A stretch of DNA of 64,000 nt from JAABRB01 sp041617635 (GCA_041617635.1 JBFJOO010000008.1:26968-90967); one strand, 5' to 3'. Numbered from the stretch's first letter, positions 33,848-44,227 are shown. Notes: generated by a model from the letters alone, not told the origin. Numbers and translations are program-made.

Positions 33848-34327
33848 ATGCGACTCACGACCAAGGGACGTTTTGCAGTCACTGCGATGGTTGACGTGGC
33901 CATGCACGCCACGCAATCGCCCGTGCCGCTCACGGACATCTCCGCGCGCCAGGGCATATCGCTTTCGTATCTGGAGCAGCTTTTCAGCAAGCTGCGCCGC
34001 CGCGCGCTGGTGAAGAGCGCGCGCGGTCCGGGCGGCGGCTACCGCCTGGCACGGCCGATGAACGAGGTGACCGTCGCCGACATCATCATCGCCGTCGACG
34101 AGCCGATCGACGCGACGCAGTGCGGTGGCAAGGAGAACTGCCACGACGATCAGAAGTGCTTGACGCACGATCTCTGGGTGCGGCTGAACGACCAGATCTT
34201 CGAGTTCCTCCGCTCGGTGACGCTGGGCGAGCTCGTCGAGCAGCAGCGCGCGAGGCAGGCAAAGGTCGTCGAGCTCCGCGACCAGCGCATCGGGAAACGG
34301 TCGCAGTCCGAGCCCGTGGCGGCATGA
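33848..34327 (+). CDS. iscR: IscR, Rrf2-family iron-sulfur regulator
   Basis: 159 residues. The N-terminal winged helix-turn-helix (MRLTTKGRFAVTAMVDVAMH; GISLSYLEQLFSKLRRRALV) is typical of IscR. The cluster ligands C92, C98, C104 and H107 (QCGGKENCHDDQKCLTHDLW) have exactly the spacing of the E. coli protein. It should therefore carry a [2Fe-2S] cluster and sense cluster sufficiency. It heads the SUF operon behind its own type-1 operator. Confidence 0.96.
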   Translation: MRLTTKGRFAVTAMVDVAMHATQSPVPLTDISARQGISLSYLEQLFSKLRRRALVKSARGPGGGYRLARPMNEVTVADIIIAVDEPIDATQCGGKENCHDDQKCLTHDLWVRLNDQIFEFLRSVTLGELVEQQRARQAKVVELRDQRIGKRSQSEPVAA

Positions 34328-34361
34328 GCCCGGACGGTATTTGCAGGTTGGGACGAAAAGC

Positions 34362-34688
34362 ATGGCAATCACGCTGACCGAAAGCGCCGCGCAGCACATC
34401 AAGGCCTCGCTCGCCAATCGCGGCAAGGGCCTGGGGCTGCGCGTGGGAATCAAGAAAGTGGGCTGCTCCGGCCTCGCCTACACGTTCGATTTTGCGGACG
34501 AGGTCGGCGCGAACGACCTCGAGTTCGAATCGCACAGCACGAAGGTCGTCGTGGACAAGGGGTGCATCGGCTACCTTGACGGCTCGGTGCTCGATTTTCA
34601 GAAGAGCGGGTTCGGCGCCGCGTTCAAGTTCCGGAATCCGAACGCGAAGTCGGAATGCGGCTGCGGCGAGAGCTTCGGCGTCGAGTGA
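34362..34688 (+). CDS. iscA: IscA/SufA-type A-type iron-sulfur carrier
   Basis: 108 residues. The three conserved Cys are C35 (KKVGCSGLAYTF), C99 and C101 (KSECGCGESF), standard for IscA and SufA. It hands assembled clusters or iron to apo-targets. ATG 34362 begins the family-typical MAITLTESAAQHI; a TTG 21 bp upstream is not needed. It lies 34 bp after iscR and 45 bp before sufB, where it probably plays the role of SufA. Confidence 0.94.
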   Translation: MAITLTESAAQHIKASLANRGKGLGLRVGIKKVGCSGLAYTFDFADEVGANDLEFESHSTKVVVDKGCIGYLDGSVLDFQKSGFGAAFKFRNPNAKSECGCGESFGVE

Positions 34689-34733
34689 GTTGGACCACGC
34701 GGTGCACAGGCAGAGTGAGCGAATGGTGAGCAA

Positions 34734-36169
<1,436 letters not shown>

Positions 36170-36173
<4 letters not shown>

Positions 36174-36955
36174 GAAATCCCGGCGGCAAGACGCTGCTCG
36201 AGGTGCGCGGCCTGAAGGCCACGGTGGCGGGCGTCGAGATCCTTAAGGGCATCGACCTCGCGGTCCACGCGGGCGAGGTTCACGCGATCATGGGGCCGAA
36301 CGGCTCCGGCAAGAGCACGCTCGCCAAGGCGCTCGCGGGACACCCCGCGTACGAGGTGACGGGCGGCGAGGCGCGCCTCGACGGCCAGGACCTGTTCGGG
36401 CTCGCGCCCGAGGAGCGCGCTCGCGCGGGCCTGTTCCTGGGGTTCCAATACCCCGTCGAGGTGCCGGGCGTCACCAACGCGTCGTTCCTGCGGCTCGCCT
36501 ACAACACGGCGCAGAGCGCGCGCGGCAAGGACGAGCTGGATCCGCTGGAGTTCGACGACTTCGTCCGCGAGAAGCTGAAGCTGCTCGAGATCGATCCGGC
36601 GTTTCTCGACCGGAGCGTCAACGACGGATTCTCCGGCGGCGAGAAGAAGCGGAACGAAATTCTGCAGATGGCGCTCCTCGAGCCGCGGCTCGCGATTCTC
36701 GACGAGACCGATTCGGGGCTCGACATCGATGCGCTGCGCGTCGTCGCCGGCGGCGTGAACACCCTGCATGCGCCGGACCGGGCGATCCTGCTCGTCACGC
36801 ACTACCAGCGACTCCTCAACTTCATCGTTCCGGACTTCGTGCACGTCATGGCCGGGGGCCGCATCATCAAGACCGGAGACAAGAGCCTGGCGCTCGAGCT
36901 CGAGAACCGCGGTTACGACTGGTTGCTCGAAACGGGTCGCGCCGTGGCCGCCTGA
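36170..36955 (+). CDS. sufC: SufC, Fe-S assembly ATPase
   Basis: 261 residues, ABC-type ATPase. Walker A GPNGSGKST (42-50), signature FSGGEKKRNE and Walker B LAILDETDSGLDID are intact. ATP hydrolysis reshapes SufB-SufD to allow cluster building. It overlaps sufB by 4 bp and precedes sufD by 7 bp. Confidence 0.97.
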
Positions 36956-36962
36956 GGGAGCC

Positions 36963-38273
36963 ATGACCGAAAGCGCCGCAAAGAGCTATGCCGCCGCGCT
37001 CGCGCCGGGCGCCGGCACGCTGCCGGCCGGACCCAACGCCTGGCTCAATCGCCTGCGTGCGGACGCCCTCGAGCGTGCCAACGCGCTGGCGGTGCCGACG
37101 ACCCGCGACGAGGACTGGCGGTTCACGGACCTCTCGCCCCTCTACAAAAGGGCGTTCGAGCCGGCGAGCGCACCGACCAACTTGCCGCGCGCGGCGATTG
37201 AGCAGCTGTTTGTGCCCGAGGCGGGCAACCGGCTCGTGTACGTGGACGGCCACTATGTGCCGGGGCTGTCGGCGATCGGTGCCGACCGGCTCTCGGTCGG
37301 CACCGTCCAGGACAGCATGCGCGGCGCGACGGGGCTGACCGAGGCCCATCTCACGCGGCTCGCCGGATTCGAAACGGATCCCTTTGTGGCGGTGAACACC
37401 GCTTACCTGCAGCACGGCGCCGTGATCGGCGCGCCGCGCGACTGCCGGGTCGAGCGTCCGGTGCACCTTTTGTTCGTGAGCACGCAGCCCGAGCGCGCCA
37501 GCTACCCGCGCGTGCTCGTCGTTGCGGACCGTGGCGCCGAGCTGACGTTCATCGAGGACTTCGTGAGCCTCGTCGATGGCGCGTACTTCGTGAACGGGGT
37601 GACGGAGATCGTGGCGGGCGAGAACGCGGGCGTGCGGCACGTCCGCGTGCAGCGTGAGAGCGAGCGGGCGTTTCACATCGCCACCTGCGGCGTCTCGCTC
37701 GCGCGGGACGCGCGGTACGTGTCGCAGAGTGTGTCGTTCGGTGGCCGCATCTCGCGGTTGAACCACAACGTGCACCAGGCCGGCGAGGGAACCGACTGCG
37801 AGCTCGACGGCCTGGCCCTCGTGGGCGGACGGCAGCTCGCCGACACCCACAGCTCGATCGACCACGCGCAGCCGAACGGGCGCAGCCGCCAGCGTCACAA
37901 GTGCATTGTGGACGACGCGGCGCACGCGGTGTTCAACGGCCGGATCGTCGTGCGGCGGGGCGCCCAGCGGACGGACTCGTCCCAGTCGAGCCGCAACCTG
38001 CTGCTCACCGGAAGAGCGCACGTCGACACTAAGCCGCAGCTCGAGATCTTGGCCGACGACGTGAAGTGCGCGCACGGCGCAACCGTCGGTCAGCTCGATC
38101 CCGAGCAGATCTTCTATTTGCGGACCCGCGGCCTGAGCGAGGCCGCGACGCGGAACCTGCTGACCTATGCCTTTGCCGCGGAGATCGTCGACCGGATCCC
38201 GGTTGCGACGCTCCGCGAGCGGCTCGAGGAGCTGGTAACCCGACGGACGCAGCGGACGCAGGCGGGGGCCTGA
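36963..38273 (+). CDS. sufD: SufD, Fe-S assembly scaffold partner
   Basis: 436 residues. The N-terminal region has TRDEDWRFTDLSPLYKRAF; the beta-helix region has SSIDHAQPNGRSRQRHKCIV, VFNGRIVVRRGAQRTDSSQ and KPQLEILADDVKCAHGATVG, typical of SufD. The frame is open back into sufC, but ATG 36963 sits just after the sufC stop. It is paralogous to SufB and completes SufBC2D. Confidence 0.95.
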   Translation: MTESAAKSYAAALAPGAGTLPAGPNAWLNRLRADALERANALAVPTTRDEDWRFTDLSPLYKRAFEPASAPTNLPRAAIEQLFVPEAGNRLVYVDGHYVPGLSAIGADRLSVGTVQDSMRGATGLTEAHLTRLAGFETDPFVAVNTAYLQHGAVIGAPRDCRVERPVHLLFVSTQPERASYPRVLVVADRGAELTFIEDFVSLVDGAYFVNGVTEIVAGENAGVRHVRVQRESERAFHIATCGVSLARDARYVSQSVSFGGRISRLNHNVHQAGEGTDCELDGLALVGGRQLADTHSSIDHAQPNGRSRQRHKCIVDDAAHAVFNGRIVVRRGAQRTDSSQSSRNLLLTGRAHVDTKPQLEILADDVKCAHGATVGQLDPEQIFYLRTRGLSEAATRNLLTYAFAAEIVDRIPVATLRERLEELVTRRTQRTQAGA

Positions 38274-38277
38274 CGCG

Positions 38278-39543
38278 ATGAGCGCGCTTCCGGTTCAGGC
38301 CCCGGCGGACGTTCTCGTCCCGCCGTTCGACGTCGAGCGGGTACGCGCCGACTTCCCGATCCTCGGCGAAGTGCGCGTGAACGGAAAACCGCTCGCGTAT
38401 CTCGACAACGGGGCGTCCTCGCAGATGCCGCGGCAGGTGATCGACCGGCTGGTTCGCTACCAGACTCGCGAGCACGCCAACATTCATCGCGGGGTGCACT
38501 ACCTCTCGGCGACCGCGACTGCCGCGTTCGAGGCCGCGCGCGCCACGGTGCGTCGCTTCCTGAACGCGGGGGAAGACCGGGAGATCGTCATCACGTCGAA
38601 TGTCACCGACGCGATCAATCTCGTCGCGCACGGGTACGGCAGGGCTTTCATCGGTGCGGGGGACGAGATCATCATCACTCATCTCGAGCACCACGCGAAT
38701 ATCGTGCCGTGGCAGATGCTCTGCGAGGAGAAGGGCGTGAAGCTCCGCGTCGCCCCGATCAACGACGCGGGCGAGGTGATCATGGAAGAGTTCGAGAAGC
38801 TCTTCAACCCGCGCACTCGCTTCGTCTCCGTCACCCATGTCTCGAATGCGCTCGGCACCATCAACCCGGTGCGCGAGATGATCGAGATTGCGCACCGTCA
38901 CGGCGTCCCGATCATGATCGACGGCGCGCAAGCGGTTCAGCACATGGCCGTCGACGTGCGGGCGCTCGACTGCGACTTCTATGCGTTCACCGGCCACAAG
39001 GTGTTCGGCCCGACCGGGGTCGGCGTGCTCTACGGGAAGGCCGCCCTGCTCGAGAACATGCGACCGTTCCGCGGCGGCGGCGACATGATCCTGTCGGTCA
39101 CGTTCGAGAAGACGACCTTCAATGTGATCCCCTACAAGTTCGAGGCCGGGACGCCGCCGATCGCGCAGGCAATTGCGCTCGCCGCGGCGCTCGACTACGT
39201 GAAAGAGGTCGGACTTGACCGGATCGCCGCGTACGAAGCGGAACTGCTGCGCTACGCGACCGAGACGCTGCGCGCGATTCCCGACGTGCGGATCATCGGG
39301 ACGGCCCGGGAAAAGGCCTCGGTGCTCTCGTTCAACGTGGGAGACGTCCATCCGCACGACGTCGGCTCGCTCTTGAACGACGACGGCGTGGCGGTGCGCA
39401 CCGGACACCATTGCGCCCAGCCCGTGATGGCCCGCTTCGGCGTGCCCGCCACGGCGCGCGCCTCCTTCGCGTTCTACAACACGCTGGCCGAGGTGGACCA
39501 GCTCGCTGCGTCGGTCCGCCGGGTGCAGAAGCTGTTCGCCTGA
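38278..39543 (+). CDS. sufS: SufS cysteine desulfurase
   Basis: 421 residues, class V aminotransferase fold. The PLP lysine is K241 in YAFTGHKVFGPTG, with D215 in MIDGAQAVQH. The persulfide-forming C379 is in VRTGHHCAQPVM, the group II (SufS) loop. It supplies sulfur to SufU/SufB. It starts 4 bp after the sufD stop. Confidence 0.97.
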   Translation: MSALPVQAPADVLVPPFDVERVRADFPILGEVRVNGKPLAYLDNGASSQMPRQVIDRLVRYQTREHANIHRGVHYLSATATAAFEAARATVRRFLNAGEDREIVITSNVTDAINLVAHGYGRAFIGAGDEIIITHLEHHANIVPWQMLCEEKGVKLRVAPINDAGEVIMEEFEKLFNPRTRFVSVTHVSNALGTINPVREMIEIAHRHGVPIMIDGAQAVQHMAVDVRALDCDFYAFTGHKVFGPTGVGVLYGKAALLENMRPFRGGGDMILSVTFEKTTFNVIPYKFEAGTPPIAQAIALAAALDYVKEVGLDRIAAYEAELLRYATETLRAIPDVRIIGTAREKASVLSFNVGDVHPHDVGSLLNDDGVAVRTGHHCAQPVMARFGVPATARASFAFYNTLAEVDQLAASVRRVQKLFA

Positions 39544-39554
39544 AACCAAGAGAC

Positions 39555-40028
39555 ATGGACAGCACCCAGCTCTATCAGGAGATCATCCTCGACCACAACA
39601 AGAAGCCCCGCAACTGGGGCAAGGTCGAGGGCTGCACGCATCAGAGCGAGGGGCTCAACCCGCTGTGCGGGGATCACATCTGGGTGACGCTTAAAGTGGT
39701 CGACGACGCGATCGAGAGCGCCGCCTTCGAGGGAACGAGCTGCGCGATCTGCAAGGCTTCGGCCTCGATGATGACCAGCGCCGTAAAAGGCAAGACGCTC
39801 GCGGACGCCGAGGCTCTGGTGCGGGAGTTTCGCGACATGGCGACCGGAAAGCTCGATATCGCGGCGGGCACGCACCGCCTCGGACGGCTCACGGTATTTG
39901 CCGGCGTCAAGGATCTCCCCTCGCGCGTGAAGTGCGCGATTCTCCCCTGGCACACCCTGCACGCGGCGTTTGCGCAGGAAGCAACCATTTCCACGGAGGG
40001 CGAGCACGATCCCTTCGCCAACGCCTGA
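39555..40028 (+). CDS. sufU: SufU sulfur-transfer protein
   Basis: 157 residues. Zn/sulfur-acceptor residues are in place: C38 and D40 (NPLCGDHIWV), C63 and C66 (GTSCAICKAS) and C127 (SRVKCAILPW). SufU takes persulfide sulfur from SufS in the SufS-SufU pairing used instead of SufE. ATG 39555 lies 11 bp after sufS. No sufE is in the operon. Confidence 0.94.
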   Translation: MDSTQLYQEIILDHNKKPRNWGKVEGCTHQSEGLNPLCGDHIWVTLKVVDDAIESAAFEGTSCAICKASASMMTSAVKGKTLADAEALVREFRDMATGKLDIAAGTHRLGRLTVFAGVKDLPSRVKCAILPWHTLHAAFAQEATISTEGEHDPFANA

Positions 40029-40033
40029 TCGAC

Positions 40034-40612
40034 ATGCCAAAGATCGCAGAAATCGAGCCGACACCCAACCCGAGCGCGCGCAAGTTCGTGCTGCGGGAGC
40101 CGCTGACCTACGGCGTCTCGCGCTCGTACGAGAGCGCGGATGCCGCAAAGGGCGACCCGTTGGCGGAAGCGCTGTTCGCGATCCCGCATGTGACGAGCGT
40201 CTTCTATGTGGACACGTGGATCACCGTGACCCAGGATGGTGGGGCGGAGTGGAGCGACCTCGCGCGCCAGGTCGCGGTGCCCATTCGCGAGGCGCCGACC
40301 GCGGCGGAGCGCACGGCCGAGTTTCTCGCGAACGACGACAGCCCGCACGCGCAAGTGACGCCGGTGGACGAGCTGTCCGCCGAAGACGCGCAGAAGCTCG
40401 AGATGATCGAGATGGTGCTCGACCAGCAGGTGCGGCCCTATCTCCGCGGCGACGGCGGCGACGTGCATATCCTAGGTCTCGATGGCAACCAGCTGAAGCT
40501 TCACTACCAGGGCGCGTGCGGCGGCTGTCCGAGCGCGTTCTCGGGCACGCTGTCGGCCATCGAGCACATGGTTCGCGAGATCGATCCAGAGCTCCAGGTC
40601 GTGCCGGTGTGA
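40034..40612 (+). CDS. Nfu-type Fe-S carrier with N-terminal Nfu_N domain
   Basis: 192 residues. The N-terminal Nfu_N domain (EIEPTPNPSARKFVLREPLT) and C-terminal NifU-like domain (EMVLDQQVRPYLRGDGGDVH) with C162xxC165 (GACGGCPSAF) have the domain order of eukaryotic NFU1 and many bacterial Nfu proteins. It accepts clusters from the scaffold and delivers them to targets. It starts 5 bp after sufU. Confidence 0.92.
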   Translation: MPKIAEIEPTPNPSARKFVLREPLTYGVSRSYESADAAKGDPLAEALFAIPHVTSVFYVDTWITVTQDGGAEWSDLARQVAVPIREAPTAAERTAEFLANDDSPHAQVTPVDELSAEDAQKLEMIEMVLDQQVRPYLRGDGGDVHILGLDGNQLKLHYQGACGGCPSAFSGTLSAIEHMVREIDPELQVVPV

Positions 40613-40929
40613 GCGACTGGGTGCCGGTCTGCCCGGCCGCCGAGCTCGGGCCGGGCGAGCATCGCGTCGTGGACGTCGACGGCACGCAAGTGGCCGTATT
40701 CAATCTCGACGGCGCGTTCCACGCCATCGAGGACGTGTGCACGCACGACGGCGGACAACTCACGGGCGGCACCGTGGAAGGCGCCGAGATCGTCTGCCCG
40801 CGCCACGGGGCGCGATTCTGCATCCGCACCGGCGAGGCCCTGACCGCACCGGCTTATGAGCCGACTGCAGCGTTGCCGGTGCGCGTTGCGGACGGCATCG
40901 TCGAGGTGCGCGACGATCGCTGGGACTAG
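40609..40929 (+). CDS. Rieske-type [2Fe-2S] ferredoxin
   Basis: 106 residues. Rieske ligands C44-x-H46 (VCTHDGG) and C63-x-x-H66 (CPRHGARF) are intact, in the fold of small non-haem dioxygenase ferredoxins. GTG 40609 overlaps the end of nfu (GTGA), so it is translationally coupled as the last gene of the suf operon. It may donate electrons for cluster assembly; other Rieske partners are not present nearby. Confidence 0.93.
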   Translation: MSDWVPVCPAAELGPGEHRVVDVDGTQVAVFNLDGAFHAIEDVCTHDGGQLTGGTVEGAEIVCPRHGARFCIRTGEALTAPAYEPTAALPVRVADGIVEVRDDRWD

Positions 40930-40991
40930 GCACGGCGTCAAACTCCCTGCGACGTAGAAGCGATCGCAGAATCGTTTGCACCAGCAAAGGA

Positions 40992-41055
40992 GGGGATCTA
41001 CAAGGGGCTTGCCCCTTGTTCGTCCGGGGATATACAAGGGGGATGCCCCCTTGTT
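40992..41055. repeat. Family A double-hairpin repeat, copy A3
   Basis: Two hairpins in inverse orientation to A1/A2: GGGGATCTA then CAAGGGGCTTGCCCCTTG (41001-41018), TTCGTCC, GGGGATATA then CAAGGGGGATGCCCCCTTG (41035-41053). It lies between the suf operon end and the convergent zinc-ribbon gene, ten bases from the latter's stop. Either strand could form a terminator-like structure. Confidence 0.85.
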
Positions 41056-41064
41056 AGACGACGC

Positions 41065-41517
41065 TCAAATGATCCACTCGTGGCCGCAGCGCTTGCACTG
41101 CACGCGCAGCCACGCGGCTTCCGTATCGTCTCCCTTGCTGACCCCCCGCTCGTCGTAGGCGGGGTGTGCGATGCGACTCGCGTCGGTCACCCTGAGTAAT
41201 CCGTAGGTTGCGCACTTCGCGCAGGTGGCCTTGTTGGCAAGTCGCTGGGCCCGCGCCATCACCACGGCATAGCGATTGAAAGCCGCCACGGCAGCCACAC
41301 CGCTCGCCGCCCCGACGAGCAGCAACACGATCCCGCGCAAGATGCTGTCGCGGTTGCTGATCCCCTCGATGCACGCGAGGACCACGAAAGCGAGGAGAAA
41401 GCAGGTGATCAGGTACAGGTGGCTCTCGATGAGCTGGCGCTCGTACCAGCTCCGGAATCCGCGCTTGCCGACCTGTTTCGCAAGCTGCATGGCCGTCTCG
41501 TCGAGGGTGACGCGCAC
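41065..41517 (-). CDS. Membrane protein with C-terminal zinc-ribbon-like cysteines
   Basis: About 150 residues, not assigned to a named family. Two hydrophobic segments (LYLITCFLLAFVVLACIEGI and GIVLLLVGAASGVAAVAAF) span about residues 35-85. The soluble C-terminal part has CAKC and CKRCGHEW pairs, likely a Zn ribbon. GTG 41517 is proposed (VRVTLDETAMQLAKQVGKRG); ATG 41490 is the alternative start. It is convergent with the suf operon and followed by copy A3 in the minus direction. Confidence 0.7.
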   Translation of the reverse strand: MRVTLDETAMQLAKQVGKRGFRSWYERQLIESHLYLITCFLLAFVVLACIEGISNRDSILRGIVLLLVGAASGVAAVAAFNRYAVVMARAQRLANKATCAKCATYGLLRVTDASRIAHPAYDERGVSKGDDTEAAWLRVQCKRCGHEWII

Positions 41518-41648
41518 GATTGTACGCGCCCGCCCCGCCTCGCGCCCGTCGCCGCTGCGACCCTTAGCCGGGTGATAAGCTGCGCGACAGCGCGTGTCGG
41601 CGGCGCCGGCCGCCTGCGGTCGCGCGCACCGGACGACAGGAGGCTTCG

Positions 41649-42632
41649 ATGAGAGTCGTGCAGGCATTGCTCTGGGCGACCGCGAGCAGCATGGCCGTCG
41701 CGGGAGGGTCGAATTACGGCATCACACCGGGCGCGAAGGACATCGCGGGCAAGGTGACCGAGTGGCCGGTGCCGACGCCGGAGTTCGCGCGCGATCCGGC
41801 GCCGGGGCCGGACGGCAGCATCTACATCGCGGTGATGAACGGCAACAAGATCGCCCGCTTCGACGTCAAGACCCGGACGTTCAAGGAGTGGGACCTGCCG
41901 CGCGGCGCGCATCCGCACGGCTTGCTGGTGGCGCCGGACGGTCACGTCTTCTACACCGGCAACCGCAACGGGACGATCGGGGAGCTCGATCCGCGGACCG
42001 GGAAGATCGTGAGCCACAAGACGCCTTCCGGCGGAGGGGGCCCGCACACGATCGTGGTCGATGCGGCGGGCATCCTGTGGTTCACCGGGCAGAGCGGCGG
42101 GTATCTGGGCCGCCTCGACCGTGCGACCGGGCGGATCACCGAGTACCCGATGCCCGGCGGCCCTTACGGATTGACGGTCGACCAGGCGGGCAATGTCTGG
42201 GTCTGCCGGATGGGCGCCGACAAGCTCGGGAAGCTCGACCCGAAGACGGGCGCGATCACCGAGCTCGCGATGGGATTCGGTTCGCGCCCGCGGCGCATCG
42301 CGACCGCCCCGGACGGCATGCTGTGGGTCGCGCTCTACGGCAACGGCAAGCTCGCGCAGGTCGATCCCGTGGCCGGCAAGATCGTCCGCGAGCTCGACAT
42401 GCCTGCCGGGGCGGACGGCGGACCCTACGCGGTGACGGTGGATGGCGCGGGCCGGGTGTGGGCCAACGAGATCAAGACCGACACCGTCGCGGTGCTCGAC
42501 CCGAAGACCGCCCGGTTCCGCGTGATCGATCTGCCTTCGACGAACACCGGCATCCGCAAGGCGATCATCGACGCCGACGGTCGCTACTGGTACATGGCCA
42601 GCCACATCGGGAAAATAGGCGTGATCGAGTGA
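41649..42632 (+). CDS. Vgb-like/NHL beta-propeller protein
   Basis: 327 residues. The repeats PAPGPDGSIYIAVMNGNKIA, PHGLLVAPDGHVFYTGNRNG, TIVVDAAGILWFTGQSGG, PYGLTVDQAGNVWVCRMGAD and the later similar units form a seven-bladed propeller of virginiamycin B lyase type. An uncleaved or weak signal-like N-terminus (ALLWATASSMAVAGG) suggests export. Vgb itself opens streptogramin lactones, but most members have unknown ligands, so resistance should not be assumed. Confidence 0.8.
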   Translation: MRVVQALLWATASSMAVAGGSNYGITPGAKDIAGKVTEWPVPTPEFARDPAPGPDGSIYIAVMNGNKIARFDVKTRTFKEWDLPRGAHPHGLLVAPDGHVFYTGNRNGTIGELDPRTGKIVSHKTPSGGGGPHTIVVDAAGILWFTGQSGGYLGRLDRATGRITEYPMPGGPYGLTVDQAGNVWVCRMGADKLGKLDPKTGAITELAMGFGSRPRRIATAPDGMLWVALYGNGKLAQVDPVAGKIVRELDMPAGADGGPYAVTVDGAGRVWANEIKTDTVAVLDPKTARFRVIDLPSTNTGIRKAIIDADGRYWYMASHIGKIGVIE

Positions 42633-42650
42633 GGGTCAGGTCGCACAGCG

Positions 42651-43610
42651 CTAGGTGCGCCTAGCTCTCGCGGCAGCGACCCGCCGCGCCGGCGCCTCGG
42701 CGCTCTGCGCCGCCTCTTCGCGGATCCACTTCTCGAACGCGTCGACGTCCGGGTTCCCGAGCGAGCGCCGGCTGCGCAGAAGGTAGAAGCTGCGCGGCGA
42801 GGCGATCGTGCGCGCGAAAGGCGTGACGAGCTTGCCGGATCGCAGCAGGTCGCGCATGAGCGGCGTGCGGCCCAGTGCGACGCCCTGGCCTTCCACCGCG
42901 GCGCTGACGAGCTGATCGTAGTGACTGAAGTGCAGTGATCCGGCCGGCTTCATGTCCGGAATCCCGGCCGCCTCCAACCACTGCGCCCACACGAGCCACG
43001 GCGTGGCGGGCAGATTCTCGACGTGCAGCAATACGTGGTGGCGCAGATCCTCGGGCCGCGCGAGCGGGCGTGCAGGATCTCGCGCGAGCGCCGGGCTGCA
43101 GACTGGAAACACCTCCTCGCCGAAGAGCCTCGTCGCGCCGGGCGTACCCTCGGCGCGCGAATAGCGCACGGCGACGTCGATGCCGGCGCGTTCGAGATCC
43201 TGGATCTCGTTGCTGGCGGCGATGCGGACGTCCACGCCGGGGTGGGCACGCGTGAACCCGGCGAGGCGCGGGATCAGCCAGAGCGAGGCGAACGAGAGCG
43301 ACGTGGTGACCGTCAGCCTGGGCCCGGCCTGCGACGCGCGCAGCCGGCCCACGGCCACATGCAATCGCTCGAGGGCCTCGACGGCGGCCGCGTAGAGCGC
43401 CTGCCCGCGCTCGGTGAGCAGCAGCGCGCGGTGCCGGCGCTCGAACAGCTCGAACCCCAGGCGCTCCTCGAGCAAGGCGATCGATCGGCTCACTGCCGAC
43501 TGGGTGAGGTGCAGCTCGGCCGCCGCGCGGGTGAAGGAGAGATTTCGCGCCGCGGCCTCGAACGCCTCGAGCCGGTCGAGCGGGGGTAGGTCGAAACGTT
43601 TTCCCTGCAT
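42651..43610 (-). CDS. LysR-family regulator (GcvA-like)
   Basis: 319 residues. An N-terminal helix-turn-helix (LEAFEAAARNLSFTRAAAEL then LTQSAVSRSIALLEERLG) is followed by a substrate-binding domain (VTTSLSFASLWLIPRL, GIDVAVRYSRAEG) typical of the GcvA/AmpR branch. ATG 43610 begins MQGKRFDLPPLDRLEAF; the longer open frame is unlikely. It is divergent from the DUF2917 gene across 146 bp, as in many betaproteobacteria where LysR and DUF2917 are neighbours. Confidence 0.9.
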   Translation of the reverse strand: MQGKRFDLPPLDRLEAFEAAARNLSFTRAAAELHLTQSAVSRSIALLEERLGFELFERRHRALLLTERGQALYAAAVEALERLHVAVGRLRASQAGPRLTVTTSLSFASLWLIPRLAGFTRAHPGVDVRIAASNEIQDLERAGIDVAVRYSRAEGTPGATRLFGEEVFPVCSPALARDPARPLARPEDLRHHVLLHVENLPATPWLVWAQWLEAAGIPDMKPAGSLHFSHYDQLVSAAVEGQGVALGRTPLMRDLLRSGKLVTPFARTIASPRSFYLLRSRRSLGNPDVDAFEKWIREEAAQSAEAPARRVAAARARRT

Positions 43611-43619
43611 TCCTGTTGC

Positions 43620-43634
43620 GCATGCAAAGCATGC
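43620..43634. promoter_or_regulatory. LysR-site candidate GCATGC-AAA-GCATGC
   Basis: A perfect dyad, GCATGC AAA GCATGC, lies 10 bp upstream of the LysR ATG within the LysR/DUF2917 intergenic region. LysR regulators often bind dyads next to their own start and the divergent promoter. The short distance to the ATG favours autorepression. No binding data. Confidence 0.4.
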
Positions 43635-43756
43635 AAAATCATCGTTTGAGGCGGCGTCAGGAGCGGGCGCAAAGTACGACTCAATCCTAGCAGAGATCGG
43701 CGAAAAAATGGTCGTTGATCTGGATGCACGTGGATCATGCAAGCAAGGAGTCGAAC

Positions 43757-44206
43757 ATGGACATTCGTGGCACACCCCATCTGGTACACCTGACCGGCGC
43801 GCTCCCGGACTCCCGCGTCCTGCGGTTGCCGGTCGGGCGCGGTCACCGGATTGCCAGCCTGAGCGGCGACGTCTGGATCACAGAGGAGGGCCGCCAGGAC
43901 GACGTCATCTTGCGCGCCGGCGAGGCGATCATGCTCCAGTCGCCCGGTACGGCACTGGTGATGGCGTTCAGCTCGGCCGACGTCGAGGTCGTTCCCCCGC
44001 CCGCTCCGGAGGATCTGTCGGCCACCTGGAGCGACGCGGTCGAGCACTTCGCTGATTACGAGCGCGCCGCCCGGCGGATGCGCGCCGAAGCGTTCCACCA
44101 CGTGATCGCGGCGATCGGCTGCAATCTGCGTCGCATCGGGCACCGGATCGTCGCCGCGCTGGGCGGCACGCCGGCGCCGCAGAATCCCTGCCGCGGCGCC
44201 GCGTAG
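43757..44206 (+). CDS. DUF2917-domain protein
   Basis: 149 residues. DUF2917 in residues 15-75 (LRLPVGRGHRIASLSGDVWI and GEAIMLQSPGTALVMAF), a small beta-rich domain found mostly in betaproteobacteria. The C-terminal half is helical and basic (RRMRAEAFHHVIAAIGCNLR). An AAGGAG ribosome site at 43745 fits ATG 43757 (MDIRGTPHLV), not the earlier frame start. It is divergent from and probably controlled by the LysR neighbour. Function unknown. Confidence 0.83.
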   Translation: MDIRGTPHLVHLTGALPDSRVLRLPVGRGHRIASLSGDVWITEEGRQDDVILRAGEAIMLQSPGTALVMAFSSADVEVVPPPAPEDLSATWSDAVEHFADYERAARRMRAEAFHHVIAAIGCNLRRIGHRIVAALGGTPAPQNPCRGAA

Positions 44207-44227
44207 GTCAGGCAGGGCCGGCTTCGG

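Noticed and set aside
41649..42632. Virginiamycin B lyase resistance gene
   Set aside because: The propeller repeats match the broad Vgb/NHL fold, but nothing in the sequence or context supports streptogramin lyase activity.
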